The notes under the pieces were generated by a model. It had not been told where the DNA came from. It saw only the letters and a list, made by a program, of their open reading frames with translations, and made no database searches. A stretch of 60,638 nucleotides of DNA from positions 1-60,638 of the IMG/VR virus record IMGVR_UViG_3300006641_000002. One strand, 5' to 3'. Shown one piece after another: positions 24,512-33,380 of this stretch. How positions within the stretch are numbered: the first letter of the stretch is position 1; the number at the start of each line of letters is the position of its first letter. The position numbers and the translations under genes are program-made. Origin of the DNA: a virus.

Positions 24512-26013
24512 CAGACGGCCTCGTAGATCGCGATGTGGCGCGGAATGTATATCTTGGGCGCATTGCTCAAACTTGCCGGCACATCGGGCGCCGTCGCTTG
24601 CGTGCGATAGAGGAAAGCGGCGTCCTGTACCTCGTCGCTGCTGACAACAACGGCGCGAAGCATGGCCGCATCCACGCGATAAGGCCACGACTGCGCTGGC
24701 GGTGGATGACGGAACCCACGACCGTAAAGCGGTGAATCCGACGCCAGTTTTTCGCCAGGGCCAAGCGCTGCGAAGGCTTGGATGACGGCGTTGAAGTACG
24801 TTTCGATGTTGGTGGCGTTTGGCGAAATCAAACATCCCGCCGTGATACCGGGAAGCGGCTTGTCGAGGGTGATGGATACCGTTGGAAGGCTGCCGATGAC
24901 CTCCGCCGTCATCACGGTGGCCGTGTACACCTGCCAGGTGTACGGCGATAACCAAGCAATCTGCGTGACGCCAGCGATGGGCACGCTTGGCGCCTGCACG
25001 GTGTATGTCGTGACGTTTGCCGATGGTCCGACGGCTAAAACAGGCGCGGTAAAATCCGACGCACCGTTGATGTTTTTCGGCCACGTTGCGCCGTCGGTCC
25101 ACCCGCCACCAGGCCCAGGCGGCCTCGCCTTCGGTGATGAGGGGATGGCAACGGCAATCGACACGTCGAACGGCACCTCATTCACCGATGTGACGATGGT
25201 GGACACGCCTTCAGGGTAGAGCCCGTCGATGTAAGGTTTGACCGAGTTTGCCACGACGGCGTCGGTGACCCTTCGACCCTTGCTTGTGTCGCTTGGGTAG
25301 CCAACAACCGCTACCGCGAGCGAGCCCGAGCCGGCGACGCCGGGATACACAAAGGCCTTTTGCACAATCGAGTCGGATTGCTCGGCGAGCAGCGCAACGT
25401 GCGCCGCGTTACCAGCGGCAGGAGGGTTGCGTAGCCAATCGTAAATGCGTTGGCGAAGTGTCTCGTCGTCCTCGGCCTCGGCGCCGCCCGTGATGCCTCC
25501 CGTCGCAACGGTGGCCTTCGAGTCGCTGAACGGTGGCGGGTTGACCCACCTGAAAACATCGCCCGCCGGATGATTGGTCGCAGCTCCGGTGTCGAGGGCT
25601 TCGATCGGTATCGTGTCGCCGCTTGCGTAGACGCCGCCTGTCAGCACGCGAAAACGAAAGCCCGCCTGGTCGACAAGCTCGGCGCCAACCGTCACCGTCG
25701 TCTTCGCTGTCGAGGTCAAGATAACGCTACCAGCGCCGCCAACAGCCCCGCGCCGTTCGCTCATGCCTATGTTGTTGGCAATGCCGTCAAGCTCGTCGCC
25801 TGTCGCAGTGTCCGGCATAACCTGGTCGGCTTTGACCTGCGCGTTGGCCATCGCGACCTCAATCTGATCGCCGATGGCTTGCGCCAAAATGTACGTGTCG
25901 GTTCCTTGGCTGACGTTTGGGTTCGCAACGCCAATCCCGACAAGGCCGGCGCGGTACGTGCGCAGGAAATCGTCACGAATGTCCGACGATGATTTGACCG
26001 TAAAATCAGCCAT
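24511..26013 (-). CDS. Baseplate wedge protein J (Mu gp47-like)
   Basis: 500 residues. The N-terminus (SDIRDDFLRTYRAG, then GTDTYILAQAIGDQIEVAMANA) and the A-T-G-D-E-L-D-G-I-A block are diagnostic of the baseplate J family, followed by EDDETLRQRIYDWLRNPP. It forms the wedge that surrounds the hub in contractile tails. It overlaps the gp25-like gene by one base. Confidence 0.9.
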   Translation of the reverse strand: MADFTVKSSSDIRDDFLRTYRAGLVGIGVANPNVSQGTDTYILAQAIGDQIEVAMANAQVKADQVMPDTATGDELDGIANNIGMSERRGAVGGAGSVILTSTAKTTVTVGAELVDQAGFRFRVLTGGVYASGDTIPIEALDTGAATNHPAGDVFRWVNPPPFSDSKATVATGGITGGAEAEDDETLRQRIYDWLRNPPAAGNAAHVALLAEQSDSIVQKAFVYPGVAGSGSLAVAVVGYPSDTSKGRRVTDAVVANSVKPYIDGLYPEGVSTIVTSVNEVPFDVSIAVAIPSSPKARPPGPGGGWTDGATWPKNINGASDFTAPVLAVGPSANVTTYTVQAPSVPIAGVTQIAWLSPYTWQVYTATVMTAEVIGSLPTVSITLDKPLPGITAGCLISPNATNIETYFNAVIQAFAALGPGEKLASDSPLYGRGFRHPPPAQSWPYRVDAAMLRAVVVSSDEVQDAAFLYRTQATAPDVPASLSNAPKIYIPRHIAIYEAV

Positions 26014-26468
26014 TAGATTTGAGTGGTCTGTTCGATTTCAGTTGTAAGGTCACGCCAACGAACTTGCGTGTAAATGGGGCGAACGGATGCATCGATCGTA
26101 ATGTCGACGACCTCGATGGCCTTCTCTTTCACAAGGCCCGCGAGTGCTTGGAGGATGGTGGCCCTGCGGCGTGAAACGAAGTTGTTGCCGATAACGCCGC
26201 CGGGCGTGTCGATGCCAAGCGTATAGACGCTCGCACTTCCCACCGTCGTCGTGAGGGCCAGTTGCACGCGCTGTGCAACGGCCGAAACGCCAACGTATCT
26301 CCCGCGCTCGTCGATGACGTATTGCCCGGTGACGGGGTCGATGAGGCGTGTCGATTGCTGCACACCGTTTGCGTCCACAAGCGATGTGCCGGCGTTGGAG
26401 GGTGCTGCATCGGGCACACCAAGCCCTGCCGGCGCTTTGCCAACAGGTGACTTTCCGACACCAATCAC
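26013..26468 (-). CDS. Baseplate wedge protein, GPW/gp25-like (Mu gp46 position)
   Basis: 151 residues from GTG. The core LALTTTVGSASVYTLGIDTPG followed by ILQALAGLVKEKAIEVVDI fits the GPW/gp25 fold (multimer at the base of the sheath, where contraction starts). It lies immediately before baseplate J as in Mu. Confidence 0.75.
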   Translation of the reverse strand: MIGVGKSPVGKAPAGLGVPDAAPSNAGTSLVDANGVQQSTRLIDPVTGQYVIDERGRYVGVSAVAQRVQLALTTTVGSASVYTLGIDTPGGVIGNNFVSRRRATILQALAGLVKEKAIEVVDITIDASVRPIYTQVRWRDLTTEIEQTTQI

Positions 26469-26680
26469 GTGAGGCCACCCGTCCCGGTGCCGGTGACCGG
26501 AGCGGGTCCGGTGCTCGTTGCTGCCGTGCCCGATACGTCGACCGTGACCGTCGCTTGAAGCAGGTAGTCGTGTATGGCTTGCGCCATGCGCGCCATGGCT
26601 TCACGGCCTGCCGTGTCCGTTGCTTGCACGCCCGTCGCCGAAATAAGCGCGGAGGCTAAGGTTTGCGGATTGAGCGCCAT
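26465..26680 (-). CDS. Small baseplate-cluster protein
   Basis: 71 residues: a helical half (ALNPQTLASALISATG, then ARMAQAIHDYLLQATV) and a Thr/Gly-rich C-terminus. Small proteins of this form are common between spike and wedge genes, but no function is known to me. Confidence 0.55.
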   Translation of the reverse strand: MALNPQTLASALISATGVQATDTAGREAMARMAQAIHDYLLQATVTVDVSGTAATSTGPAPVTGTGTGGLT

Positions 26681-27015
26681 TAGAGCGGGCAGGATGGTTC
26701 GGGAAGCGTGAGCGAAGGAAGTGACGGAAGCGTTGGCAGAGAAGGCAACAACGGAAGCCCCGGCATTCCAATCGACGGCAACGAAAGCGCCGGGTCGAAT
26801 GCGGGCAACGTGATCGGTATGCCGAACGAAAGGGACGGAAGCGTTGGCAACGACGGCAACAACGGAAGGCCAGGCATCGGCAACGTAGGCAACGACAACG
26901 TCGGATCGAATGCAGGCAGCGTGATGGGAATGCCGAAAGCTAAGGAAGGCAAGCTAGGCAAGCTCGGCAAAGTCGGTAAGCCGGGAATGCCTATCGTGGG
27001 GAATCCGCAACTCAT
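26680..27015 (-). CDS. Pro/Leu/Ser-rich repeat protein in the baseplate cluster
   Basis: 111 residues made almost wholly of about two and a half copies of a ~39-residue unit (GLPLLPSLPTLPSLSFGIPI followed by TLPAFDPALSLP). It ends in EPSCPL, with only two cysteines, one at each end. No signal peptide. Its place between spike and wedge genes suggests an extended collar, plug or spike sheath, but this is inference. The repeat is visible in the DNA as well. Confidence 0.6.
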   Translation of the reverse strand: MSCGFPTIGIPGLPTLPSLPSLPSLAFGIPITLPAFDPTLSLPTLPMPGLPLLPSLPTLPSLSFGIPITLPAFDPALSLPSIGMPGLPLLPSLPTLPSLPSLTLPEPSCPL

Positions 27016-27692
27016 TCAATTTTGACTTTGACCGACGGCGCCGCTGCAACGCCCGTCGGGCCACGAACAGCCGTCAAGACGGCGGCGTTGCCAATCATGA
27101 CCCCCGAACCATCAAGAAGCGTTGTGCCCGACCCCACAAGCGCGATGTCGCCGCTTGCGCGAAGAGTTAGCGCCGCCTTCCCCGCCGTGATGGTCACGCC
27201 ATCTTCGTCGGCGATGATGCCGAATCCTTTGCCGTTGATGGCTACTAATCGGTTCGCGTTCGAGTCGAGGCTGACCGTCATCCCATCGCCCGAGCCCGAG
27301 TTTCCGGCTCGCGTGTAGAGATGAATCGAGCCGTCTTTTTTCAAAAAAACGCGCCCCTGCGAATTGCCGTTTTCGCCCGGCGCATACATGCACGTTTCGC
27401 CATAATCGAGGCTCGCGTAAAGCCCGTGACAGCGAACGTCACGGCTCCCGATCACGCAATCGCGGTCGCTCGCTCGCAAGATGACCGCCTGCGGGCCGCC
27501 CTTGTCACGCTCCGGCTTTGATGGTCGTGAAGCGAAGCCAATGTGCTGCACCCATTCGGCTTCGACGCTTTCGGTGACGTCGCCATCTTCATCGCCAAGG
27601 ATGGCGAGAATCGTGTTGGTGGCGGCATCGCGAACCGTATTTAGGATCCCGATTCCGCGATCCCAAACCGGTTTGAAGGCTAGAAAGTCCAT
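27012..27692 (-). CDS. Baseplate spike, gpV/Mu gp45-like
   Basis: 226 residues. An OB-like N-terminal region precedes a beta-helical C-terminus with repeated short strands (IHLYTRAG, VSLDSNANRLVAI, GIIADEDGVTITAG, LTLRASGDIALVG), the trimeric spike architecture. It would pierce the outer membrane on contraction. Confidence 0.75.
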   Translation of the reverse strand: MDFLAFKPVWDRGIGILNTVRDAATNTILAILGDEDGDVTESVEAEWVQHIGFASRPSKPERDKGGPQAVILRASDRDCVIGSRDVRCHGLYASLDYGETCMYAPGENGNSQGRVFLKKDGSIHLYTRAGNSGSGDGMTVSLDSNANRLVAINGKGFGIIADEDGVTITAGKAALTLRASGDIALVGSGTTLLDGSGVMIGNAAVLTAVRGPTGVAAAPSVKVKIE

Positions 27693-29038
27693 TAGAGGCG
27701 AAGCGTGTTAGGGCGGATGAGCGTTAGCGTGGTGGTCGTGCCGCCGCTGCGTGACTTGTTGAGCATCACGCCCTTGATCCACATCGTTTCGTGAATGTTT
27801 GCAACGTCATCGCTCACGATCACCGTAGTGTCGACGGCCCACGGCTTTCCGAAATACGTGTGACCAGCAACAACGTACATGCACTCGATGGCGCGTGACT
27901 GACGTGAAGCCATCTCGCGCTTTGTAAAGTTGATGAGCTCTTTCAGATTGTTTGATTCCGGGTCGACCAAAAACATCGGCCTTGCTCGCGGATACGGATT
28001 GCGTGCCTTGGGAACGAGTCCGTCCTCAAAGTCTTTTTCGGTGATGACGTACGCCTTTGGAAAGCGCTTTAGAATTGCTTTCACCGCATCGACGTACTCG
28101 CCATTGTCGTCAACGCCGATGAGCTCGTTGACCATGATGGCGCGAATGGTCGACCTCGAGAACTCACCACCACCCGCGCGACCGCCGGAAATGATGACCG
28201 ATGGCTGGTCAGTGCGAGCGTGACGAACAGCGCCGCTGATAATGTTGTTCGCGCTACCGCGTCCAGGGCCGCGAAGTCTCACTAGGTTGTAGATTGGTTC
28301 CTGATCGAAATCCGGTTTGCCGACCACGACGCCAGTGCCGTCAGCTTTGGCCCAAATATGAAGGCCCGCACGCTTGGCAAGGCGCCCAAGAAATTCGTAC
28401 GCCCCTTCCCTCGGGTACGGCTTGGCTTGATGAACGGCGAATGACGTAGGCTTTGCCGTCTTCTTGCCATGCTTCAAGGCAGCGGCGTTGACGGTAATTT
28501 TCTCCGCACCACCTGCGGCGTTTGCAGACGCCACCTTGCGCTCAAACTTGCTCGTCTTGCTTTGGTTGCCCTTACCCTTTGGCGTTCCGAACTGGTTGGC
28601 TGCGCGAATCGACCTATCTGCGACGTTGTCTAGGGAGATGGTCGTGAGCCCATAAGGGGCGAGCACCTTGCCGATGACGTCGATGAGCGACTGGTCAGCC
28701 GAGAATGTCATGTATGGGTCGATGTTGCTATCGACTACGTCGCCGAGAACGTCACGCCCTGACACTGCGAACACGGTGCCGCTTGACCGCTCCGAGCCCA
28801 TCGCGACTTCGTCGATGTAGCCGGTGCACACGCGTTTGCCGTTCACCAGAAGGCTAACCTTCATTCCCGGCGCGATACGACCAGAAGCGCCAAGAGGAAT
28901 GTCAGGGTCGCCTACGCTAAACGTAAAGCTATCCGCAGGCGTCAGGAAGTCCGTGCGAAATGTGTACTGCGTCCACCTGTCGAGGTTGTAGCCGAGACTG
29001 TCGAGGTGAAGCGTGCACTCGTCGAGGTCGGCGGCCAT
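27692..29038 (-). CDS. Baseplate hub protein, late-control-D/Mu gp44-like
   Basis: 448 residues. The N-terminal domain (DFLTPADSFTFSVG, VSLLVNGKRVCTGYIDEV) and the segment AVSGRDVLGDVVDS are typical of hub proteins that link spike and tail tube; the C-terminal domain follows a YEFLGRLAKRAGLHIWA segment. It sits between spike and gp43-like genes as in Mu. Confidence 0.8.
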   Translation of the reverse strand: MAADLDECTLHLDSLGYNLDRWTQYTFRTDFLTPADSFTFSVGDPDIPLGASGRIAPGMKVSLLVNGKRVCTGYIDEVAMGSERSSGTVFAVSGRDVLGDVVDSNIDPYMTFSADQSLIDVIGKVLAPYGLTTISLDNVADRSIRAANQFGTPKGKGNQSKTSKFERKVASANAAGGAEKITVNAAALKHGKKTAKPTSFAVHQAKPYPREGAYEFLGRLAKRAGLHIWAKADGTGVVVGKPDFDQEPIYNLVRLRGPGRGSANNIISGAVRHARTDQPSVIISGGRAGGGEFSRSTIRAIMVNELIGVDDNGEYVDAVKAILKRFPKAYVITEKDFEDGLVPKARNPYPRARPMFLVDPESNNLKELINFTKREMASRQSRAIECMYVVAGHTYFGKPWAVDTTVIVSDDVANIHETMWIKGVMLNKSRSGGTTTTLTLIRPNTLRL

Positions 29039-30012
29039 TAGACCAAAGTGGCCAGCGGCGAGATGCCGCCCGTTACAGCGGCGACAACGCCCGGGTTTAC
29101 GTCAACGCGGTAGTAGCGAACCACGGTGCGACGGTCGATGATGGGCGTCTTCACGATTTCAGGATTGAGCTCAATGAGCGATGTCACCGTAGATTGAAGA
29201 CGTGAGGCTAGGTTGCCAACGGTCGTAGGCTCCGGCACGACGTAAAGGGAAACATCTTTAGTCACGCCGCTTCCGAGCATCTTGAGACGAATGATCGCGT
29301 CCCTCATTCGAAGAACGCTTTGCTTTACGTCCCAGAACTGCGGGTCCATAAGGCCAGTGATGCTTTCGTGAATGCGGTTTAGGCGGTACGTGATGCGGTC
29401 GATGACGGCCACCGCGCGCTTGGCTAATAGCGTCGCAGTGTCGAACACAGCGGCCACGAAATTCATCGCATCTAAGAGCGATGATTTAGGATCTGGGTCG
29501 AGATGTTTTAGGCTCACACCATCAAGCGCATCGTCAATGGTCTTTGCCTCGTCGAGTGCGACGTTCAAAGGTGACCGCTCCGAAAAAAGCGCCTGCGATT
29601 CGTCCTCGAACTCGGAATACTCCATCCACTCCGCGGAAACCGTCTCACCTCCGCGAGAGATAGAGGAGATGCTTGTGGCGCAAGACACTGGCTTGACCTT
29701 GACCGAACCAAACGAAGGGCACACGAGCACGCCCGTTGAACGGTCCGCCATAGCGGCAAGAAAGCGCCGGTGATGAGCCGGATACAGGTCAGGCCAGTTC
29801 TCGGTCACACCTCGAGCTAGGCCCGCGGTGAAAGGAATCGACGCAGAAAACATAAGCGGGTTTCGTCCCGTCGCCTCAACCCGTCCACCGTCTTGGTCAG
29901 GTCGCTTGTGCTGCGCAATGTCGTGCGTGATTTGTATGCGAAAATCAGTGATGGGGAACGACACATCACGGAACTTTGCTTCGAGAAGAGCGACGGTGAA
30001 GATGTCGCTCAT
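29038..30012 (-). CDS. Tail/DNA-circulation protein, Mu gp43-like, with LysM-like end
   Basis: 324 residues. The N-terminal FPITDFRIQITHDIAQHKRP region matches the DNA_circ_N-type domain of baseplate-proximal tail proteins. The final ~70 residues (SLYVVPEPTTVGNLASRLQ, then IELNPEI) look like a LysM-type module. Gene order after the tape measure supports this. Confidence 0.7.
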   Translation of the reverse strand: MSDIFTVALLEAKFRDVSFPITDFRIQITHDIAQHKRPDQDGGRVEATGRNPLMFSASIPFTAGLARGVTENWPDLYPAHHRRFLAAMADRSTGVLVCPSFGSVKVKPVSCATSISSISRGGETVSAEWMEYSEFEDESQALFSERSPLNVALDEAKTIDDALDGVSLKHLDPDPKSSLLDAMNFVAAVFDTATLLAKRAVAVIDRITYRLNRIHESITGLMDPQFWDVKQSVLRMRDAIIRLKMLGSGVTKDVSLYVVPEPTTVGNLASRLQSTVTSLIELNPEIVKTPIIDRRTVVRYYRVDVNPGVVAAVTGGISPLATLV

Positions 30013-32348
30013 GGCGCAGCCCTTAGCCCTGCCGTCATGGGTATCGATGCATTTACGGGCGGTTGAACTAGAAGCGGGGTGTTATTTCCAAACGGATCGT
30101 CGTCTGAATCAACATCCTTCTTAGTGTTCTTGATGATGCTCTCAAGTCTATCAGCGAAAACCAGTAACGCCGCCGCAGCTTCGTTGTGACTCTTTATTTC
30201 CGCTGCCTTCTCTGCCGGGTAACTACTGTCTGGATTCGCTGACGAAAGTACGTCACGAATCCAACTCCCAGCCTCGTTTGCGCGTTCTTGTTCACTGTCG
30301 ACCATCGAACGAACAAGTTTCAACGCTGACTGAGCGGCCGCAAGTTTCTTGGTTGGGCTTTTGTACTTCTCACCCGTCGGTGATTCATTTTTTTCAAGTC
30401 GATCCACCATCTCCGAAACAACTTTTGGTCGCTCGGTGAGATCCTTTTTCGCCTTGTCGTCTTTGATGTCCGAAACAACCTTCACGCCGAGAGCAGCGGC
30501 GACAACTCCAGCAATCGCAAGACCGATCGGATTGGCAAGCATCGGAAGCGTCGCGGTGATGGCCGGAACCATGCCTCTGGACATGACGCCCGTAGCGGTC
30601 GCAACCGCAGCGTCTGCCGTGGCCGTGCCAATAAGCATGCGCTCAATGCCCTTCGTCACAACGTTACCAATAGCGACGGCGGCGAGCTCTTTCGCGACGC
30701 TCGCGCCTATCATTGTGGCAACGCCCGATAGCGGGTTTTTGATGACCCAATCCACAAAGCCAGCCACTGCCTTGAGCATCTTGGCGAACTGCGGAATAAG
30801 CTCCTTGATGGTCGGAACCATGTCGATGATGACTGGGATGAGCTCGGAAGCAATGCGCTCGCGTAGCTCGTTCATCGTTGACGCAAGACGCTTGTCAATT
30901 TCTTGCATGCGCTTGGCGGCGTCTTCACGCACCGTGGTTTCAGAGAGTGCGGCGTTTTCAAACTTGTTGAACGCCTCATCAACCGCCTTCATGCCTGCGG
31001 CGCCACCTCCGGCTCGGTTGTACACGTCCTGATAACCTGCGACGGCTCGATAGGACATGTGGCCGAACATTTCTAAAAGCAGAGATGGATCGCCCTTCGT
31101 CCTCGCGATCGTCTCCTTGATGATCTCCTTGGGGTCGCGGAGAAACTTCCCCGTCTTGTCCATCGTCTTGATTCCAAGCGCCTCGAACTTGTCGCGCTTG
31201 TTGATTATGTCGGTCGCAAGACGAACCACGGCCTCGGTGGCTTCGGGAGCCGCCGTAGCACCACCGGTTGCGGCGGCTTGCTGTACAATGGCGGACAGCT
31301 GCGAGAACGCGGAACCCTTGTTCTCGAACTGCGCAGCGCCGGAGCTGATACGGCCAGCATATTGGGCAAGCTCACGCATGTCGACCGAGCCCTCACGGCC
31401 CGCGCCAGCAAGAACACGCATCTGCATTAGCGTCTTGCTCATGTCGCCCGTGCCCATGTGCACGATGCCGGCGGTTTGCAGAAGCTCACGCATGTCGGCG
31501 CCGGTCGCGGTCGCCAGCTCCGTAAGCGCGCTAAGTCCCTTGAGGCCGGCAAGAACGTCGCCGCTCTTGGCAACAAATGCGTCTAGGCCTGAGAGAACAT
31601 CGCCCGTGCTCATGCCGTACTGTGTGGCGACGCTTGACGCCCTCGAGCGAAGGTCGTTTGAGGACACTTTGTTGCCAGCCTGGTTGGCGAGGTCAGCGGC
31701 CTTGCCACGGTCCTCAAGTCCCTTTTGCACGGAGTCGGCCACCGAAAAGCCGCCAAGCACACCAAGGGTCATCGTTGCAGCATTGGCGACAGTGCCAAAG
31801 CCTTTCATGATGCCGCCCTTGATGGCACCAGCGGCGCCCGATGTGACGGTCGACGACCCTGGCAAACGTCCGATGCGCTCCGTGGCTCGCCTATGAGCAT
31901 CGACAACGGCGTCGCTTTGAAGGCGCGCCTGTTCGGTGATGTGCTTCGTGGAATCTTCGACCGTGCGGCGGCGGGCCATGTAGAACCGCTGCACTTGTTG
32001 AAGCTGCTTTAGACCCTCGCGCTGCTCAATAAGGGTTTGTTGAGCGGAAGCCATTTCGTGCGTGCGAGTGACCGCGGATGCGGCGGCTTTTTCGTAATCA
32101 GCCCACCTTTTCGTCGCAGCGCTGACTTGCTTCCGCATCTTGGCAGATGCGTCGGTGATGTTCTTGAACGCGTCGACGTTGCTTTTTTCAATCGCTGCGG
32201 CGATGGCTTTTTCAAACCGTTCAAAGCTCTTTGCCGAGCTTAACACCTTGCGCTGCATGGCAGATGCAGCTTCGGTCACGGTACGAAACGCCTCTTGAAC
32301 GTTCTGAATACCGCCGGCTTGAAAGTCGACGCGGATTGGTTCGCCCAC
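30009..32348 (-). CDS. Tail tape measure protein
   Basis: 779 residues from GTG; the longest virion gene. N-terminal coiled coils (1-150), a central Gly/Ala-rich region with TGDVLSGLDAF- and SALTELATATGADM-type segments found in tape measures, and hydrophobic helices about 505-620. At roughly 0.15 nm per residue, the tail would be near 115 nm, an estimate only. It is preceded by the chaperone-like gene as usual. Confidence 0.9.
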   Translation of the reverse strand: MGEPIRVDFQAGGIQNVQEAFRTVTEAASAMQRKVLSSAKSFERFEKAIAAAIEKSNVDAFKNITDASAKMRKQVSAATKRWADYEKAAASAVTRTHEMASAQQTLIEQREGLKQLQQVQRFYMARRRTVEDSTKHITEQARLQSDAVVDAHRRATERIGRLPGSSTVTSGAAGAIKGGIMKGFGTVANAATMTLGVLGGFSVADSVQKGLEDRGKAADLANQAGNKVSSNDLRSRASSVATQYGMSTGDVLSGLDAFVAKSGDVLAGLKGLSALTELATATGADMRELLQTAGIVHMGTGDMSKTLMQMRVLAGAGREGSVDMRELAQYAGRISSGAAQFENKGSAFSQLSAIVQQAAATGGATAAPEATEAVVRLATDIINKRDKFEALGIKTMDKTGKFLRDPKEIIKETIARTKGDPSLLLEMFGHMSYRAVAGYQDVYNRAGGGAAGMKAVDEAFNKFENAALSETTVREDAAKRMQEIDKRLASTMNELRERIASELIPVIIDMVPTIKELIPQFAKMLKAVAGFVDWVIKNPLSGVATMIGASVAKELAAVAIGNVVTKGIERMLIGTATADAAVATATGVMSRGMVPAITATLPMLANPIGLAIAGVVAAALGVKVVSDIKDDKAKKDLTERPKVVSEMVDRLEKNESPTGEKYKSPTKKLAAAQSALKLVRSMVDSEQERANEAGSWIRDVLSSANPDSSYPAEKAAEIKSHNEAAAALLVFADRLESIIKNTKKDVDSDDDPFGNNTPLLVQPPVNASIPMTAGLRAAP

Positions 32349-32355
32349 TCGATAC

Positions 32356-32997
32356 CTATTCCGTTACGTTCTCTGCTTCATTTGGTTTGGAGCTTTCGTC
32401 GTGCGGCAATCCATCCGAGGATTTGTCCGTCCGTGAGTCGTACAGACGGCACGCCATAGTACGCGCCAGGTTCGTCAGCGCGCCCCATGAGAGCAAACCT
32501 AAAGGGTCGGCGCTCCCTCCCTCGGCGAGCACAGTGATCCAGGTTTCGACCTCGTCGTCGGTCATCGTGGCGACGATTGGCCCAAGCTCTTGCTGCACAG
32601 TGAGATACGCGTGAAACATCACGCCAACCTCGTCGCTTGTGAGCCCAGCCTGGATCTCGTGCGGCGTGCGAAATGCGTTTTTTGACGTGTCGTCAACATC
32701 ACGGCACGCTCGAAAAAGAATCTCGATAGCCGCGAGGTTGTTGTACACGTCCGCGTAACCCGCTTGAGCCTCTTCCTTTTTCGGAATGTCAGCGCCAAGC
32801 AACTTGCGGGTACGCCTCTCTGCCTCCGCCGCCGCCGCGTTCATTTCTTCCTGCGTGAGCACGACAAGCGCCACTTCGCCGACGGGTTTGCCGTCAGGCC
32901 CCTTGCGAGGAATCTCGGTGATGCGATGAGGTCGTGTGACGCTTGTGAGCTTGAGAAACAATGAGGACGCGGCGACGTCCTTTGGAGGCAAATTCAT
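32356..32997 (-). CDS. Tail assembly chaperone-like protein
   Basis: 213 residues, mostly helical with an acidic C-terminus. Position between tube and tape measure and similar size support a chaperone for the tape measure. No slippery frameshift site was identified by eye. Confidence 0.55.
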   Translation of the reverse strand: MNLPPKDVAASSLFLKLTSVTRPHRITEIPRKGPDGKPVGEVALVVLTQEEMNAAAAEAERRTRKLLGADIPKKEEAQAGYADVYNNLAAIEILFRACRDVDDTSKNAFRTPHEIQAGLTSDEVGVMFHAYLTVQQELGPIVATMTDDEVETWITVLAEGGSADPLGLLSWGALTNLARTMACRLYDSRTDKSSDGLPHDESSKPNEAENVTE

Positions 32998-33008
32998 GTA
33001 CTACCTAA

Positions 33009-33380
33009 TCAAGTCCAATCGGCGAACTCGCCCATAAAGTCGAAAGACAACTTGGCTTCGGCGTTCACCGAATGGCTAAAGTCATCCTTGGTAAAAAAGC
33101 CGTTTGTTTCGAGCGTGCGACCGCCCGCAAAAATGGTCAGCTTCACCGGCTGCATTGCCTTGATGTACCCACCAGGGTTCAACTCAAAGTCAGACGCTGG
33201 CACGGCTGACTCGATGGAAATCATAAGCTCCTTTGCGCCCGGAGACATTCCGGCAAACCCGCGCGCTACCGTGTTGACCGGCTGCGCTTTCGAGTCGCGC
33301 GTAACCTTGACGCTCGCCTCTTCCATGAGCTTGCGACCGTCGACGTAAACTTCGGCGAACGTATAAATTTGCGTGCTCAT
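33009..33380 (-). CDS. Tail tube protein
   Basis: 123 residues, beta-rich (FAEVYVDGRKLMEEASVKV, PASDFELNPGGYIKAM), the size and pattern of Mu gpM-type tube subunits. It directly follows the sheath gene, overlapping it by one base. Confidence 0.8.
   Translation of the reverse strand: MSTQIYTFAEVYVDGRKLMEEASVKVTRDSKAQPVNTVARGFAGMSPGAKELMISIESAVPASDFELNPGGYIKAMQPVKLTIFAGGRTLETNGFFTKDDFSHSVNAEAKLSFDFMGEFADWT

Noticed and set aside
30349-31896. Plus-strand ORFs across the tape measure gene
   Set aside because: Antisense shadows; serine/alanine-biased composition mirrors the tape-measure codons.
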